Origin: JABDJZ01 sp047619685
GTDB taxonomy: Bacteria; Bacteroidota; Rhodothermia; Rhodothermales; UBA10348
Length of the DNA stretch: 64,000 nt
Direction of reading: 5' to 3'
Assembly (NCBI GenBank): GCA_047619685.1
Contig: JBLHLC010000022.1
Location: 1-64,000, forward strand
The notes under the pieces were generated by a model. It did not search any database and was not told the DNA's origin. It saw nothing but the letters and a program-made list of their open reading frames with translations. Shown here one piece after another: positions 7,962-16,335 of this stretch (position 1 is its first letter; every line of letters starts with the position of its first letter). The position numbers and the translations under genes were made by a program.

Positions 7962-9302
7962 ATGTCGCGCTTCATTTCCAGGAGGGAGTTTCTGGCGGGT
8001 GCCGCCTCGATTGGCCTCGTGGGCCTCAATCGCAGCTCGGCGGCTCGCCTGCTCACCCCGACGCTCTCGCTCCTCCCCTTTCTGTCGCGCCCCACGACGG
8101 GTTCCATCGTAATCAACGCCCGTAACGGGCACCGGGCGAGTACGGGTCACGTTCAGATCCGGGCGGCGGGTGAACAAGAGTGGAGCGATCCGCTGGTTGA
8201 GGCTTCCGCGGACCCCGGGGCCTTTTATTGGTGGCACATCGACGGGCTCTCACCCGACTCGGACTACGAGTACCGCGTCCGACTAGCCCACTCAGGAGGC
8301 GAGCCGGCCCGGGTCAGCGCGGGGCGCTTCACGACCCAGCGGACGAACGAGTCGTCGTTCGTGGCATCCCTGATCACCGATGCGCACACGGGGAGCTTCA
8401 CAGACGGTCAGGCCCCGATTCAGGTGCTCGACGATGTCGTACGGAATGTGCGTGCAGATCAGCCCGACTTCGTGCTCGCTCTGGGTGACAACGTGGCCTG
8501 GCGCACCTCGAGAAACGAGCCCCAGACAGACGGCTTCGGTGCAGAGCGGGCCTACGACCTGTACCGCAAACACCTCGGGCCGCTGACCATGAACAGCCCG
8601 CACTTCGGACTCATCGGAAACTGGGAAGGCGAATCGGGAAAACTTCCGGCCAACAGCATCGAGACCGTTTCGGCAGTACGGCACAGATTCACGCCCGGCC
8701 CGAACGCTAGCACGTATGTGCAAGGCGGAAGCGACAACGAGGACTACTACGCGTTTGGCTGGGGGCCCGCGCTATTCGTGGTCCTCAACGTTCAGTCGTA
8801 CACGCGGCCATCCGGTGAGGCACCCTCAGCGAGAGACGACGTGTCGGTCGTGGAGGACTGGACGCTCGGCGAGGAGCAGTTCGCCTGGGCCGAACGAACG
8901 CTTGCGGCGTCCGATCATCCCTTCAAGTTCGTTTGCTGCCACCACGCAGTGGCGGGCGCAGCCGGCAACGAGAGCGAGACCCTCTACGGGCGGGGAGGCG
9001 CACAGGCGGCCCATGTGGGTGAGCAGGCTCGACTGCACGAGCTCATGCTTGAGTACGGCGTGCAGGTGTTTTTCTATGGCCACGATCACGTGTTCGTGGA
9101 CGACGTAGTCGATGGACTCCACTACGCCATGCCCGGCAGCGCCGGGGCGCCGTGGCACTTCGGCCGAGAGGTCACCGGATACAGCAGGTTCTGGCCTGAG
9201 TCAGGTCATGCACGCCTTGAAGTTCGGCCGGAGGCGGCGACAGTGCAGTACCTCAGTCTGTCCGGCCGCGTGTTCCACGAATTCGGCGTTCTGCCGGGCT
9301 GA
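7962..9302 (+). CDS. Tat-exported calcineurin-like metallophosphatase (PhoD/purple-acid-phosphatase type)
   Basis: About 446 aa from the ATG at 7962 (an upstream ATG at 7941 is possible). The N-terminus has a twin-arginine motif, SRREFLAGAASIGLVGL. Residues 50-130 form an FN3-like domain as in purple acid phosphatases. The metal-binding blocks follow in order: TDAHTG, ALGDNVAW, IGNWEGE, VCCHHAVAG and FYGHDHVF. The third block is normally GNH(D/E); here codon TGG puts Trp in place of the catalytic His. The rest of the fold looks complete. I predict a periplasmic phosphodiesterase or monoesterase, with activity uncertain because of that substitution. It lies inside the repeat-bounded segment and just before the serine hydrolase gene. 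Confidence 0.85.
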   Translation: MSRFISRREFLAGAASIGLVGLNRSSAARLLTPTLSLLPFLSRPTTGSIVINARNGHRASTGHVQIRAAGEQEWSDPLVEASADPGAFYWWHIDGLSPDSDYEYRVRLAHSGGEPARVSAGRFTTQRTNESSFVASLITDAHTGSFTDGQAPIQVLDDVVRNVRADQPDFVLALGDNVAWRTSRNEPQTDGFGAERAYDLYRKHLGPLTMNSPHFGLIGNWEGESGKLPANSIETVSAVRHRFTPGPNASTYVQGGSDNEDYYAFGWGPALFVVLNVQSYTRPSGEAPSARDDVSVVEDWTLGEEQFAWAERTLAASDHPFKFVCCHHAVAGAAGNESETLYGRGGAQAAHVGEQARLHELMLEYGVQVFFYGHDHVFVDDVVDGLHYAMPGSAGAPWHFGREVTGYSRFWPESGHARLEVRPEAATVQYLSLSGRVFHEFGVLPG

Positions 9303-9330
9303 CCGCCACCTACAATCCGAAGAAAGACAC

Positions 9331-10407
9331 GTGCGCAAACTTCATTCACGGATCTCGTCGATCGTCCTCCTCATCGCACTGCCTGCCTGTTCCTCGAGCC
9401 ACCTGACTGGCGATGACAGTGAGACGGACTATGGTAGCCAAATCGAGTCGATTCTCTCGGATTACCGGACTACCTCGATTCCCGGTGCGGCAGTCCGCGT
9501 GATCCAGAATGGGGTGCCGGTGTTTACTGGAGCCTACGGTCTGGCGGAGGTAAACAGCCAGATTCAGGTTACGCCGGCGACCAATTTCCGGCTGGCATCC
9601 GTCACGAAACAGTTTACCGCGACGAGCATCCTGCTGCTGGTCGAGGACGGTTTGCTAAGTCTCAATACCACGCTGCCGCAGGTTTTTCCCGAATTCCCGG
9701 CCTATGGGAACGGCATCACGGTCAAGAACCTGCTTCAGCACACTTCCGGCCTTCTGGCCTATGAATCTCTTGTAGCTGACAATGTCACCGAGCAGGTGCA
9801 CGACCGCGACGTGCTGCAGATGATGATCGAAGCTGATCACACCTACTTCCCGCCGGGTACCTCCTATCGTTACAGTAATTCCGGGTACGCCGTTCTGGCC
9901 ATGATGGTGACGAAGCTATCGGGACGGTCCTTCGCCACGTTTCTGACCGAGCGGATATTCGAACCGGTCGGGATGAAGAACACCGTTGCGTTCGAGGCTG
10001 GGATATCCACGGTACCGAATCGCGCCCTCGGCTATACGGTTACAGATGGGACTGTCGTCCTCGCCGATCAGAGCCTTTACAGCGCGGTCCTGGGTGACGG
10101 CGGAATCTATTCGTCCCTTGACGATCTCACTCTGTGGGACCACATGCAGTACTCGGATGATTTGTTGTCTGCTGACAGCAAGGAATTGATGGAAACCCCC
10201 GCACTGGAGTCGTACGGCTTCGGTCTGCGAATTGACGAGTACCGAGGCCACCGGCGCCTGCATCACTCCGGGAGCACGAGCGGTTTCCGGAACCACATGG
10301 TGCGCTTTCCTGATCTTGAGTTGACGGTGATTCTACTCACCAACCGCGCCGCTCCCGTCGTGACGCCATTGAGCCAAGAGATAGCTGATCTGTTCTTGCC
10401 TCGATAG
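9331..10407 (+). CDS. Serine hydrolase / class C beta-lactamase-fold lipoprotein (family S12)
   Basis: About 358 aa. The open frame extends back to 9112 inside the phosphatase gene, but GTG at 9331 starts a clean lipoprotein signal with lipobox LPAC. The catalytic S-x-x-K is in ASVTKQF, the Tyr-x-Asn in YRYSNSGY, and the third box is near HHSGSTSGF. A HTSGL motif typical of the family (LLQHTSGLL) is present. Members include D-alanyl-D-alanine carboxypeptidases, esterases and beta-lactamases; the sequence does not tell which. It begins 28 bp after the phosphatase stop, so the two may be co-transcribed. Probably anchored in the envelope. Confidence 0.9.
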   Translation: MRKLHSRISSIVLLIALPACSSSHLTGDDSETDYGSQIESILSDYRTTSIPGAAVRVIQNGVPVFTGAYGLAEVNSQIQVTPATNFRLASVTKQFTATSILLLVEDGLLSLNTTLPQVFPEFPAYGNGITVKNLLQHTSGLLAYESLVADNVTEQVHDRDVLQMMIEADHTYFPPGTSYRYSNSGYAVLAMMVTKLSGRSFATFLTERIFEPVGMKNTVAFEAGISTVPNRALGYTVTDGTVVLADQSLYSAVLGDGGIYSSLDDLTLWDHMQYSDDLLSADSKELMETPALESYGFGLRIDEYRGHRRLHHSGSTSGFRNHMVRFPDLELTVILLTNRAAPVVTPLSQEIADLFLPR

Positions 10408-10450
10408 ATGGCGGCCTCTCCGGCCGATGTGGGCCGGCCATGCCGCTGTC

Positions 10451-11469
10451 CTATCGCTGAATGTGTACGGACGTCCCGGTCTTGTTGCCCACCACGACGT
10501 CCGGGCGGCCATTACCGTCAATGTCCCCCGCCACGATCTGAACGCCGATTCCTGAATCGTCGTCAATGAGGTGTGGCACGAACTCCACACGGGTTTTACC
10601 GCCCGAGGAGGACCGAACGGTTTGGAACCAGTACAGCCACGCTCTCGAATTCATGTCGGGGTCGCCCTCTGCGCCATGCGACCACCAACGTTTGCCTGTC
10701 ACAATATCCTTGACGCCATCGCCATCCATGTCGACCAGGTCAATGGCGTGTAGTTCAGCAAACGCGACGCCGAAGGCATTTTCGTCCGGGCGCTCGTTCG
10801 TGATCATGTGTTGGATGAAGGACAGGTCTCCGGCGGCCCGCCCAGGTTCATCCCATGCGCCGGTATTCTCATACCACGCGAGTCCGTATCCGTGGGCCTC
10901 GAGACCAGTGATTACGTCGTTGTCACCATCCCCATCAACATCATAGGCGTGCATCTGCGAGCCGCCCCCCCCGCTCGCTGAAGGCAACCTCGTGGAATTG
11001 CCAGACGGGGTCGCCTGCCAGGGAAGGCGGCTGCTCCCACCAGCCAGCGTGTTCCAAAACATCGTCGCGTCCGTCTCCGTTGACATCGCCCACTCCAAGT
11101 CCGTGGGTAAACCGCTGCCAACCGCCATCGGGAGAGATCGGATGGAAGGTCCAAGGCAATGCCGGATGGCTCCAGTCCGGCTCGATGTAGCCGTAACTAC
11201 CGCCCGTTATGGCAACGATCTCCGGTTGACCGTCACCGGTGATGTCAGTCCACCACGGCGATTCATTGTCAACAGTCGTCAACAGTGTCAAAAACAACAT
11301 GCGCTGCCCAGTGGCCTGATGCAGTCCTGGCCGCGCCCGGATTCTCATACCAGGTTGCCGTTTGGCCGGGGAATCCGATGATCAGAATGTCGTTGAAACC
11401 GTCGTCGTTGAAGTCCAGGACATGGGCGAAGAAATTGTCGGAGTAGCCGGCCGGGTCAAACGGTTGAAG
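10451..11469 (-). pseudogene. FG-GAP repeat protein remnant with two frameshifts and a missing 5' end
   Basis: Three frames read in turn give one protein of the FG-GAP family common in Planctomycetes, Verrucomicrobia and related marine groups: FAHVLDFNDDGFNDILIIGF, then DITGDGQPEIVAITGG and GVGDVNGDGRDDVLEHAGWW, then YDVDGDGDNDVITG and VDMDGDGVKDIVTGKRWW, ending in VVVGNKTGTSVHIQR. The first shift is a 9-bp direct repeat in a 10-bp period at 11268-11286 (GTCAACAGT twice), which adds 10 bases. The second is a run of eight C on the plus strand at 10963-10970 where seven would keep frame. Similarity starts abruptly at about 11469, where a piece of another gene begins on the opposite strand. Confidence 0.85.
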
Positions 11470-11783
11470 GCCCCATCGTCTATTCGGGGTTCGAGGATGC
11501 GACGCGAGTGGAGGTGCCGGACTATGGCAGCAGGCTACCGCCGGAGATTTCTGGATTTACGCAGGCGGGGGTATACGACGATGAACACGAACACACATCG
11601 TTCATCCAGGGCGGCGGCCATGGCGGTTCACACCCGCACCTGGTGCACGAGTTCATTTCATCGATCCAGGAGCAGCGCCCGTCGATGGCTGATGCAGCAA
11701 CCGCCGCCAATTGGACGATGACCGGGATCTGCGCACACGAGTCGGCAATGAAGGATGGCTCACGCGTCGTAATCCCTTCCTAG
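11469..11783 (+). pseudogene. C-terminal fragment of a Gfo/Idh/MocA-type oxidoreductase
   Basis: The frame reads GPIVYSGFEDATRVEVPDYG through HTSFIQGGGHGGSHPHLVHE to CAHESAMKDGSRVVIPS and a TAG stop at 11781. These are the last 100 or so residues of the oxidoreductases with a GGHGGSHPHLVHEF signature. The Rossmann N-terminus is absent; the sequence turns directly into the FG-GAP remnant at about 11469. No start codon or promoter belongs to it. It is a dead 3' end, convergent with the amidohydrolase gene 3 bp away. Confidence 0.85.
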
Positions 11784-11786
11784 GGC

Positions 11787-13217
11787 TTAGCGAACGCCAA
11801 CCTCACCCTGGACCGACGCGATCAACGCCTTGGAGTCATAGCCATACCCGTCTCGGAATACGAGAGTCACGTCGCGAATCGCTGCGTGATCCGTCTCGAT
11901 ATCGCCCCGAAACACCACCAGGTCAGCCCGCATTCCTGAGGCAATGCTGCCTACGGTTCCATCTATACCCAGCACCTTGGCCCCATTGGCGCTCATGATC
12001 TGTACGACTTCGACCGGAGTGAAGCCAGCCTCAAGCAGGAGCTCGTAGTTGCGCTGGTCTCCATAGCCGGGTAGCGCCCCGCCATAACCCGTGGGGTCGA
12101 CGCCGGCCGCCAGGAGACCTCCGGCCTTCACGAACTCGTATTCATAATCCAACGCTTTTCTAAACAGCTGCTCGGTGAACGGTGCGTCCTCGCCCATCGC
12201 GGCTATCTCCTCGCGCCTGTCGAGGTATTCCTCCCCAACCTCGGGGGACATGGCATCAAGTACGCGCTGCTCCAGGGGAGGGCGACCCGGGACAAACATC
12301 TCGTAGACGGCCAGTGTCGAGGTCATCCCGACCCCGTTGGCGATCATGTCATCAAAGGTCTGCTGGACCTCATCACCCTGGATATCGACATCAGTCAGGC
12401 GTCCGAGAAAACCGTTCGGACACTCGTCAGGTTGTTTTTGAGGGTCATAGTCGGTGTTGGTAAAAAAACCGTGCTCAAGGTTGTCGATTCCGAGCGCGAC
12501 AGCCTCTCGAAAGGTTACCGAGCATAAATGGCCCGTGACTTTGACGCCGTGCATATGCGCCTCGTCGATGGCAGCTTCGAGTTCGGCCCTGCTGATCATG
12601 GTATACACTTTGAACCAGGTCACGCCTTCTTCAGCCCAATACCGGACCACGCGGCGGGCGTCCTCCGGACCGGAGAGGATTGTCATGTCCATGTTATTCC
12701 CTCCCCCTGTCATGTAGGGACCGGTCGAATAGATGTATGGCCCGGGCACCTGTCCGTCCTGAATGGCATTGTGCAGGTTGATCTCGCTGTAGGGCGCAAC
12801 GCTGCCCGTCGTACGGATGGTGGTAACACCGGATGCCAGATACAGGCGCGGAGCGCTGTAATTCAGTTGAATGGACCGCTTGGACGTCATGTAGAACGTA
12901 TGATTGTGCAGCCCGATAAAACCGGGGGTGATCGTGTGTCCAGTCAGGTCAATCACCTCCGCCTCGGTCGGAACCTGCACGGTGCCCGTCGGCCCCGTCG
13001 CCGTAATCCTGGTTCCCTCGATCAACACGGTTTGTCCGTCCCGCGCGGGTGCTCCGGTGCCATCGATCACCTTCACGTTTATCAACGCCACAACCGGCGC
13101 ATCAACGGCGACATAGGTCTTGACATTATTTGAGAGGGCGACCCGCGCTTGGTCTTGCGCGTGAGTGACCGGTGCCAGCGTCCAAGTCAGGACGAGTACA
13201 AGGAGAGTCGTTCGCAT
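11787..13217 (-). CDS. Secreted amidohydrolase-family protein (imidazolonepropionase-like)
   Basis: 476 aa with a signal peptide (MRTTLLVLVLTWTLAPVTHAQ). The metal site is recognisable: HxH in GLHNHTF (H104/H106), WFKVYT (the Lys near 205 may be carboxylated), VTGHLC (about 228), EHGFF (about 249) and Asp in AGVDPTGYGG (about 360). The C-terminal beta-sandwich piece (VGSIASGMRADLVVFRGD) is typical. Relatives act as amidases or dipeptidases, for example on prolyl or cyclic substrates. The exact substrate cannot be read from sequence. It starts 66 bp after the multicopper oxidase stop on the same strand, so they may share a transcript. Confidence 0.9.
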   Translation of the reverse strand: MRTTLLVLVLTWTLAPVTHAQDQARVALSNNVKTYVAVDAPVVALINVKVIDGTGAPARDGQTVLIEGTRITATGPTGTVQVPTEAEVIDLTGHTITPGFIGLHNHTFYMTSKRSIQLNYSAPRLYLASGVTTIRTTGSVAPYSEINLHNAIQDGQVPGPYIYSTGPYMTGGGNNMDMTILSGPEDARRVVRYWAEEGVTWFKVYTMISRAELEAAIDEAHMHGVKVTGHLCSVTFREAVALGIDNLEHGFFTNTDYDPQKQPDECPNGFLGRLTDVDIQGDEVQQTFDDMIANGVGMTSTLAVYEMFVPGRPPLEQRVLDAMSPEVGEEYLDRREEIAAMGEDAPFTEQLFRKALDYEYEFVKAGGLLAAGVDPTGYGGALPGYGDQRNYELLLEAGFTPVEVVQIMSANGAKVLGIDGTVGSIASGMRADLVVFRGDIETDHAAIRDVTLVFRDGYGYDSKALIASVQGEVGVR

Positions 13218-13283
13218 GCCGTTTTACCTGTGTTCGGAATTGGAGGGACCCGTGGGAGCTTGGTCCGTGTTTGTGTTTCGGTG

Positions 13284-15470
13284 TTATTGGTCCACTGTAA
13301 ATACCATCTTCATCCCTGACTCCAGGTGCTCGGCGATGTGACAGTGGACCATCCAGCGGCCCGGATTTGTTATTTCTAACAGAATGTCGGCGCTGGACCC
13401 GACTGGAAGCAACATGGTGTCTTTCCAGACCAGATTGTCGTTGCGCACGCCATCCTGCTCCAGAATCAGGAAACGCTGTCCGTGAAAGTGAACCGGATGC
13501 TGCATGGCGTGAAAAGCATCGCGGTCATTTGTGATTCGAATTTTGGCGATGTCGCCTACCTCAAAGCGCCATGCGATGTCCATGTTTTCGTTGCCTGTCC
13601 GCGGATCGCGCAGGAGCCAATTGACCTCGGCGCCGGTACTGGCCCAGTTCATCATGGGCATGGTGCCGCTCCACTCTACCGGGTTGAAGTACATGGGGTC
13701 CAAGCGCATGAGTTGCCGAACGACTGGTGCCAAATCATCGGCCTCCAATGTTAACAGCAGCTCGTGATCAACGGGGCGTTCGAAAGCCGCGCGATAACGA
13801 TCTATGTCAGCCACCACCTCGTCGTTTTGCCGCAGGCGATTGAACTCCTCAGAATGGTCATTCTGAACTCGCTGCGGCGCCACATCGGCAATCGCCAGGG
13901 TATCCACCTCCTGGAAGAAACGCCCAGTCCTGTGATCTATGGCCTGGACACGATTGGTCAGGACTACCTGTCCGGCCTCTGGAAATTGCACCTCAATGAT
14001 GTAGCGCTCCGCCGGGGCAATCACGACGCTCTCGGCCCAAACCTCCCGCTCGAACAACCCCACATCGGAACCCACAACCTTGATCGGCAGCCTTCCGAGC
14101 GACAGGTTGAAGGTGCGGGTGTTCGACACGTTTGTCAGGAAGAACCGAATGATCTCGCCTCGTTGTGCCTCCATCGTGTAATCAGGCTCTCCGTTTACCA
14201 GCATTACGTTGCCGAAGCGTCCCATCAGCATATAGTTGGCGGACTCCCGGCCGTAGGGCACCAGGCCTTCTTCGCCCAACAGGAGGTCGTCGAGCATTAA
14301 TACTTCCTCCCGGTTCACGGGACTGTAGTACTCAGGCCGTGGCGAGCGAACCAGCATGTTGCCGTAGAGACCCAGGTCTTGCTGCACGTCTTCCCGGTGA
14401 TGGGGATGATACCAATAGAGACCGGCATCGGGGAAAAAGACCCGGTACTCGAATGAAGCCCCCGGTTCCACGGCATCCTGCGTCACTCCTGGCACTCCAT
14501 CGAACCGGTTGTCCTGCCGGAGCCCGTGCCAGTGGACTGCGGTCGGCATTTCGGTCTGGTTGCGAAAGTCGACAATAATCGTGGCCCCTTGTGGTACGTC
14601 AAGCAGGGGTCCCGGATACTGACCATTGAACCCCAACATGACGAAACTGCGGTCTCGAATGGTGCGCCGGACAAAGCCCGCCTCTAGACGAAGCGTATCG
14701 CCTTCCGTCATCCGAATCAACTCCCGTGGTCGAGCCTCCGGGAGCGAGTCAAGGGGGGCCGAAGGAAGAAATGGTCGCACCTGCGGTTCAAGGGCCATCA
14801 AACCAGGAGGCATCTGCACGGCGGGGTGCATGGGTGGGATGTCCCAGTCACTTGGCCGGCGCTCCGCGTGGGCCTCATGCCCACCGGTGGACGGCGCCAT
14901 GGCTGCCAACGGCGAAATGAGCATCAGGTCGTGTGCTTCCATCCGATCACTGGGCGAGCGCCCCCGCATTACCAATTTGCCCGTGCGCTCCTCTACCTCC
15001 CCCGAAGTCTCGGCCGTTACCATCACCATGAATCGATTGAAATCGACCTCCTCCAGGCCGATGCGCCCATTACCCACCTCCCCCAGCTTGACCATGGGAG
15101 TCAAACGCGGCGTAGTCACCCAGGCCACGTAGGCGCTGTAGGGACCAAGGGAAGCCGGCTCGGGCAAGCCCGCGAGCGTGACGACAAGCCTGTACCGATG
15201 CCGTCCGTCAGGGCTAACGGCAACTCCGAAGGGCGTCTGTACACGCTCCATCCGGATGATGCCCCGTGCATCGCTGACTTCAGGCCTGGGGATCAGCTCG
15301 AAACAGTGCGGATCCGGATAGGTCCATCGCCCGTCGCAGGTGAGCGATTCAGCCGGTTCCCCACTCTCTTGCGCGGTGACCGGGGTCGCGAAACACGCTG
15401 CCACGAGGATAGCGCCGACGTACGTGCCCCATCGACATTTGCTCTTCAAACCAAACAACGGAATTCGCAC
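13284..15470 (-). CDS. Multicopper oxidase, exported
   Basis: 728 aa from GTG at 15470; the open frame reaches an ATG at 15575, but the inner start places the signal peptide (GTYVGAILVAACFATPVTAQ) near the N-terminus. All four copper-binding blocks are visible: HWHGLR, WYHPHHRE, HPVHFHGQRFL and HCHIAEHLESGMKM. The last contains the type 1 Cys with an axial Met. A domain of about 250 residues precedes the first cupredoxin; it includes segments such as APSTGGHEAHAERRPSDW. Family members oxidise Cu(I), Fe(II), Mn(II) or phenolics. The gene lies at the right side of the repeat-bounded segment. The start codon is uncertain, the family is not. Confidence 0.9.
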   Translation of the reverse strand: MRIPLFGLKSKCRWGTYVGAILVAACFATPVTAQESGEPAESLTCDGRWTYPDPHCFELIPRPEVSDARGIIRMERVQTPFGVAVSPDGRHRYRLVVTLAGLPEPASLGPYSAYVAWVTTPRLTPMVKLGEVGNGRIGLEEVDFNRFMVMVTAETSGEVEERTGKLVMRGRSPSDRMEAHDLMLISPLAAMAPSTGGHEAHAERRPSDWDIPPMHPAVQMPPGLMALEPQVRPFLPSAPLDSLPEARPRELIRMTEGDTLRLEAGFVRRTIRDRSFVMLGFNGQYPGPLLDVPQGATIIVDFRNQTEMPTAVHWHGLRQDNRFDGVPGVTQDAVEPGASFEYRVFFPDAGLYWYHPHHREDVQQDLGLYGNMLVRSPRPEYYSPVNREEVLMLDDLLLGEEGLVPYGRESANYMLMGRFGNVMLVNGEPDYTMEAQRGEIIRFFLTNVSNTRTFNLSLGRLPIKVVGSDVGLFEREVWAESVVIAPAERYIIEVQFPEAGQVVLTNRVQAIDHRTGRFFQEVDTLAIADVAPQRVQNDHSEEFNRLRQNDEVVADIDRYRAAFERPVDHELLLTLEADDLAPVVRQLMRLDPMYFNPVEWSGTMPMMNWASTGAEVNWLLRDPRTGNENMDIAWRFEVGDIAKIRITNDRDAFHAMQHPVHFHGQRFLILEQDGVRNDNLVWKDTMLLPVGSSADILLEITNPGRWMVHCHIAEHLESGMKMVFTVDQ

Positions 15471-15628
15471 TGCCACGAAGGCTTCCAGGAAGGTACTTGG
15501 ATGGGACTCAGCAGCCAGGATACCCAAATCGGACTCGGGTTCGCTGCAGAGTTTATTCCGATTTATCAGCGCCATCCGGGGGCCGAGCTTGGCCTAGATG
15601 CAGAGCTAGTTGAAATTCAATAAGGGAA

Positions 15629-15678
15629 GGGGTTCCTTTCTGCTGTCCGTGACAAGACTCACACAGAAGAGGAACCCC
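15629..15678. repeat. Inverted repeat before an IS256-type transposase remnant
   Basis: GGGGTTCCT at 15629-15637 is repeated as AGGAACCCC at 15670-15678, just ahead of ATG 15685. The placement fits the outer end of an IS256-family element, but the other end is missing, so this could also be a simple hairpin. Confidence 0.4.
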
Positions 15679-15684
15679 AACCCG

Positions 15685-15891
15685 ATGAACTACCCGAACG
15701 ATACAAACGGAGCTTCAGAAGCACCAGAGATTCCCGAATCGATCCGCGCAGTACTGACCGGCGGCCTTGATATGAAACTCCACTTGGTGCGTCACCACGC
15801 TCAATTGCCCATGCTGCTCGTAAGAGAGATTCTGGACGAGGAGATGACCCAGCTGACCGGGGAGAAGCACGCCCGCGACAAGCCGCTTGGT
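15685..15891 (+). pseudogene. IS256-family (Mutator-type) transposase, N-terminal fragment
   Basis: From ATG 15685 the frame gives the N-terminal helical part of an IS256-type transposase: MLLVREILDEEMTQLTGEKH followed by ARDKPLG, the usual 'E-x-x-x-G-x-x-h-x-R-x-K/R-x-x-x-R-W/Y' entry region. After Gly at 15889-15891 the sequence switches exactly to the right copy of the 444-bp repeat. The DDE catalytic core is absent, so it cannot transpose. Only about 69 codons remain. It marks the right junction of the 9.25-kb segment and suggests that an insertion sequence was involved in the rearrangement. Confidence 0.72.
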
Positions 15892-16335
15892 CCCCGGACG
15901 CCATCCGGGGTTGCCTTTGGTTACACGGGAAATGTCAGACGAACAGCAAATGGCCGATAAGGATTTGTTGTTGGATTGCCCAAATCAGGCAACCCGCCGC
16001 CTAAAGCGCCCGTTGTGCAGATTCTGTGGTTAGTCTTTTCACCCCTGAGGTCTTGATGGCCAGACAACGAATCAGAGATGTTTCGCGGCATGCCGCGCTG
16101 GCATCGCTCATGTGCATCGCAATGAGCGGTTGCGCCTTCAGCCCCGCCGTGACGGGTGTGACGGAGGTCGACACGCTGATTCCAGAGCGTTTCGACGACC
16201 GCGTCACGCGGACCGAAATGCCGCCAATGACGGCCTGGTGGGAGCAATTCGGTGATCCGGTCCTGAACACGGTCGTGGACTCCGCCCTCGCCCAGAATCG
16301 GGACCTGCGGATAGCAGCCGCTCGCGTGGTAGAGG
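15892..16335 (+). repeat. 444-bp direct repeat, right copy (native tolC leader and 5' end)
   Basis: This is the counterpart of 6643-7086 with two visible differences. Here the repeat runs on without break into the intact efflux gene, so this right end looks ancestral and the left copy derived. The left border falls exactly on the end of the IS256 transposase fragment. It holds the presumed promoter of the efflux operon. Confidence 0.97.
15932..16033 (+). CDS. Possible 33-aa small ORF in the efflux leader
   Basis: ATG 15932 opens a 33-codon frame ending in TAG just before the tolC start at 16056. The peptide begins MSDEQQMADKD and ends RPLCRFCG, with three Cys, two of them as CxxC. The duplicated copy (6683-6784) is intact, and its only change is Asp to Glu. 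Two copies are too few to prove selection. It might be a leader peptide for the operon or chance. Confidence 0.25.
   Translation: MSDEQQMADKDLLLDCPNQATRRLKRPLCRFCG

Noticed and set aside
9112..9330. N-terminal extension of the serine hydrolase frame
   Set aside because: It overlaps the metallophosphatase 3' end in another frame and the lipoprotein signal begins at 9331.
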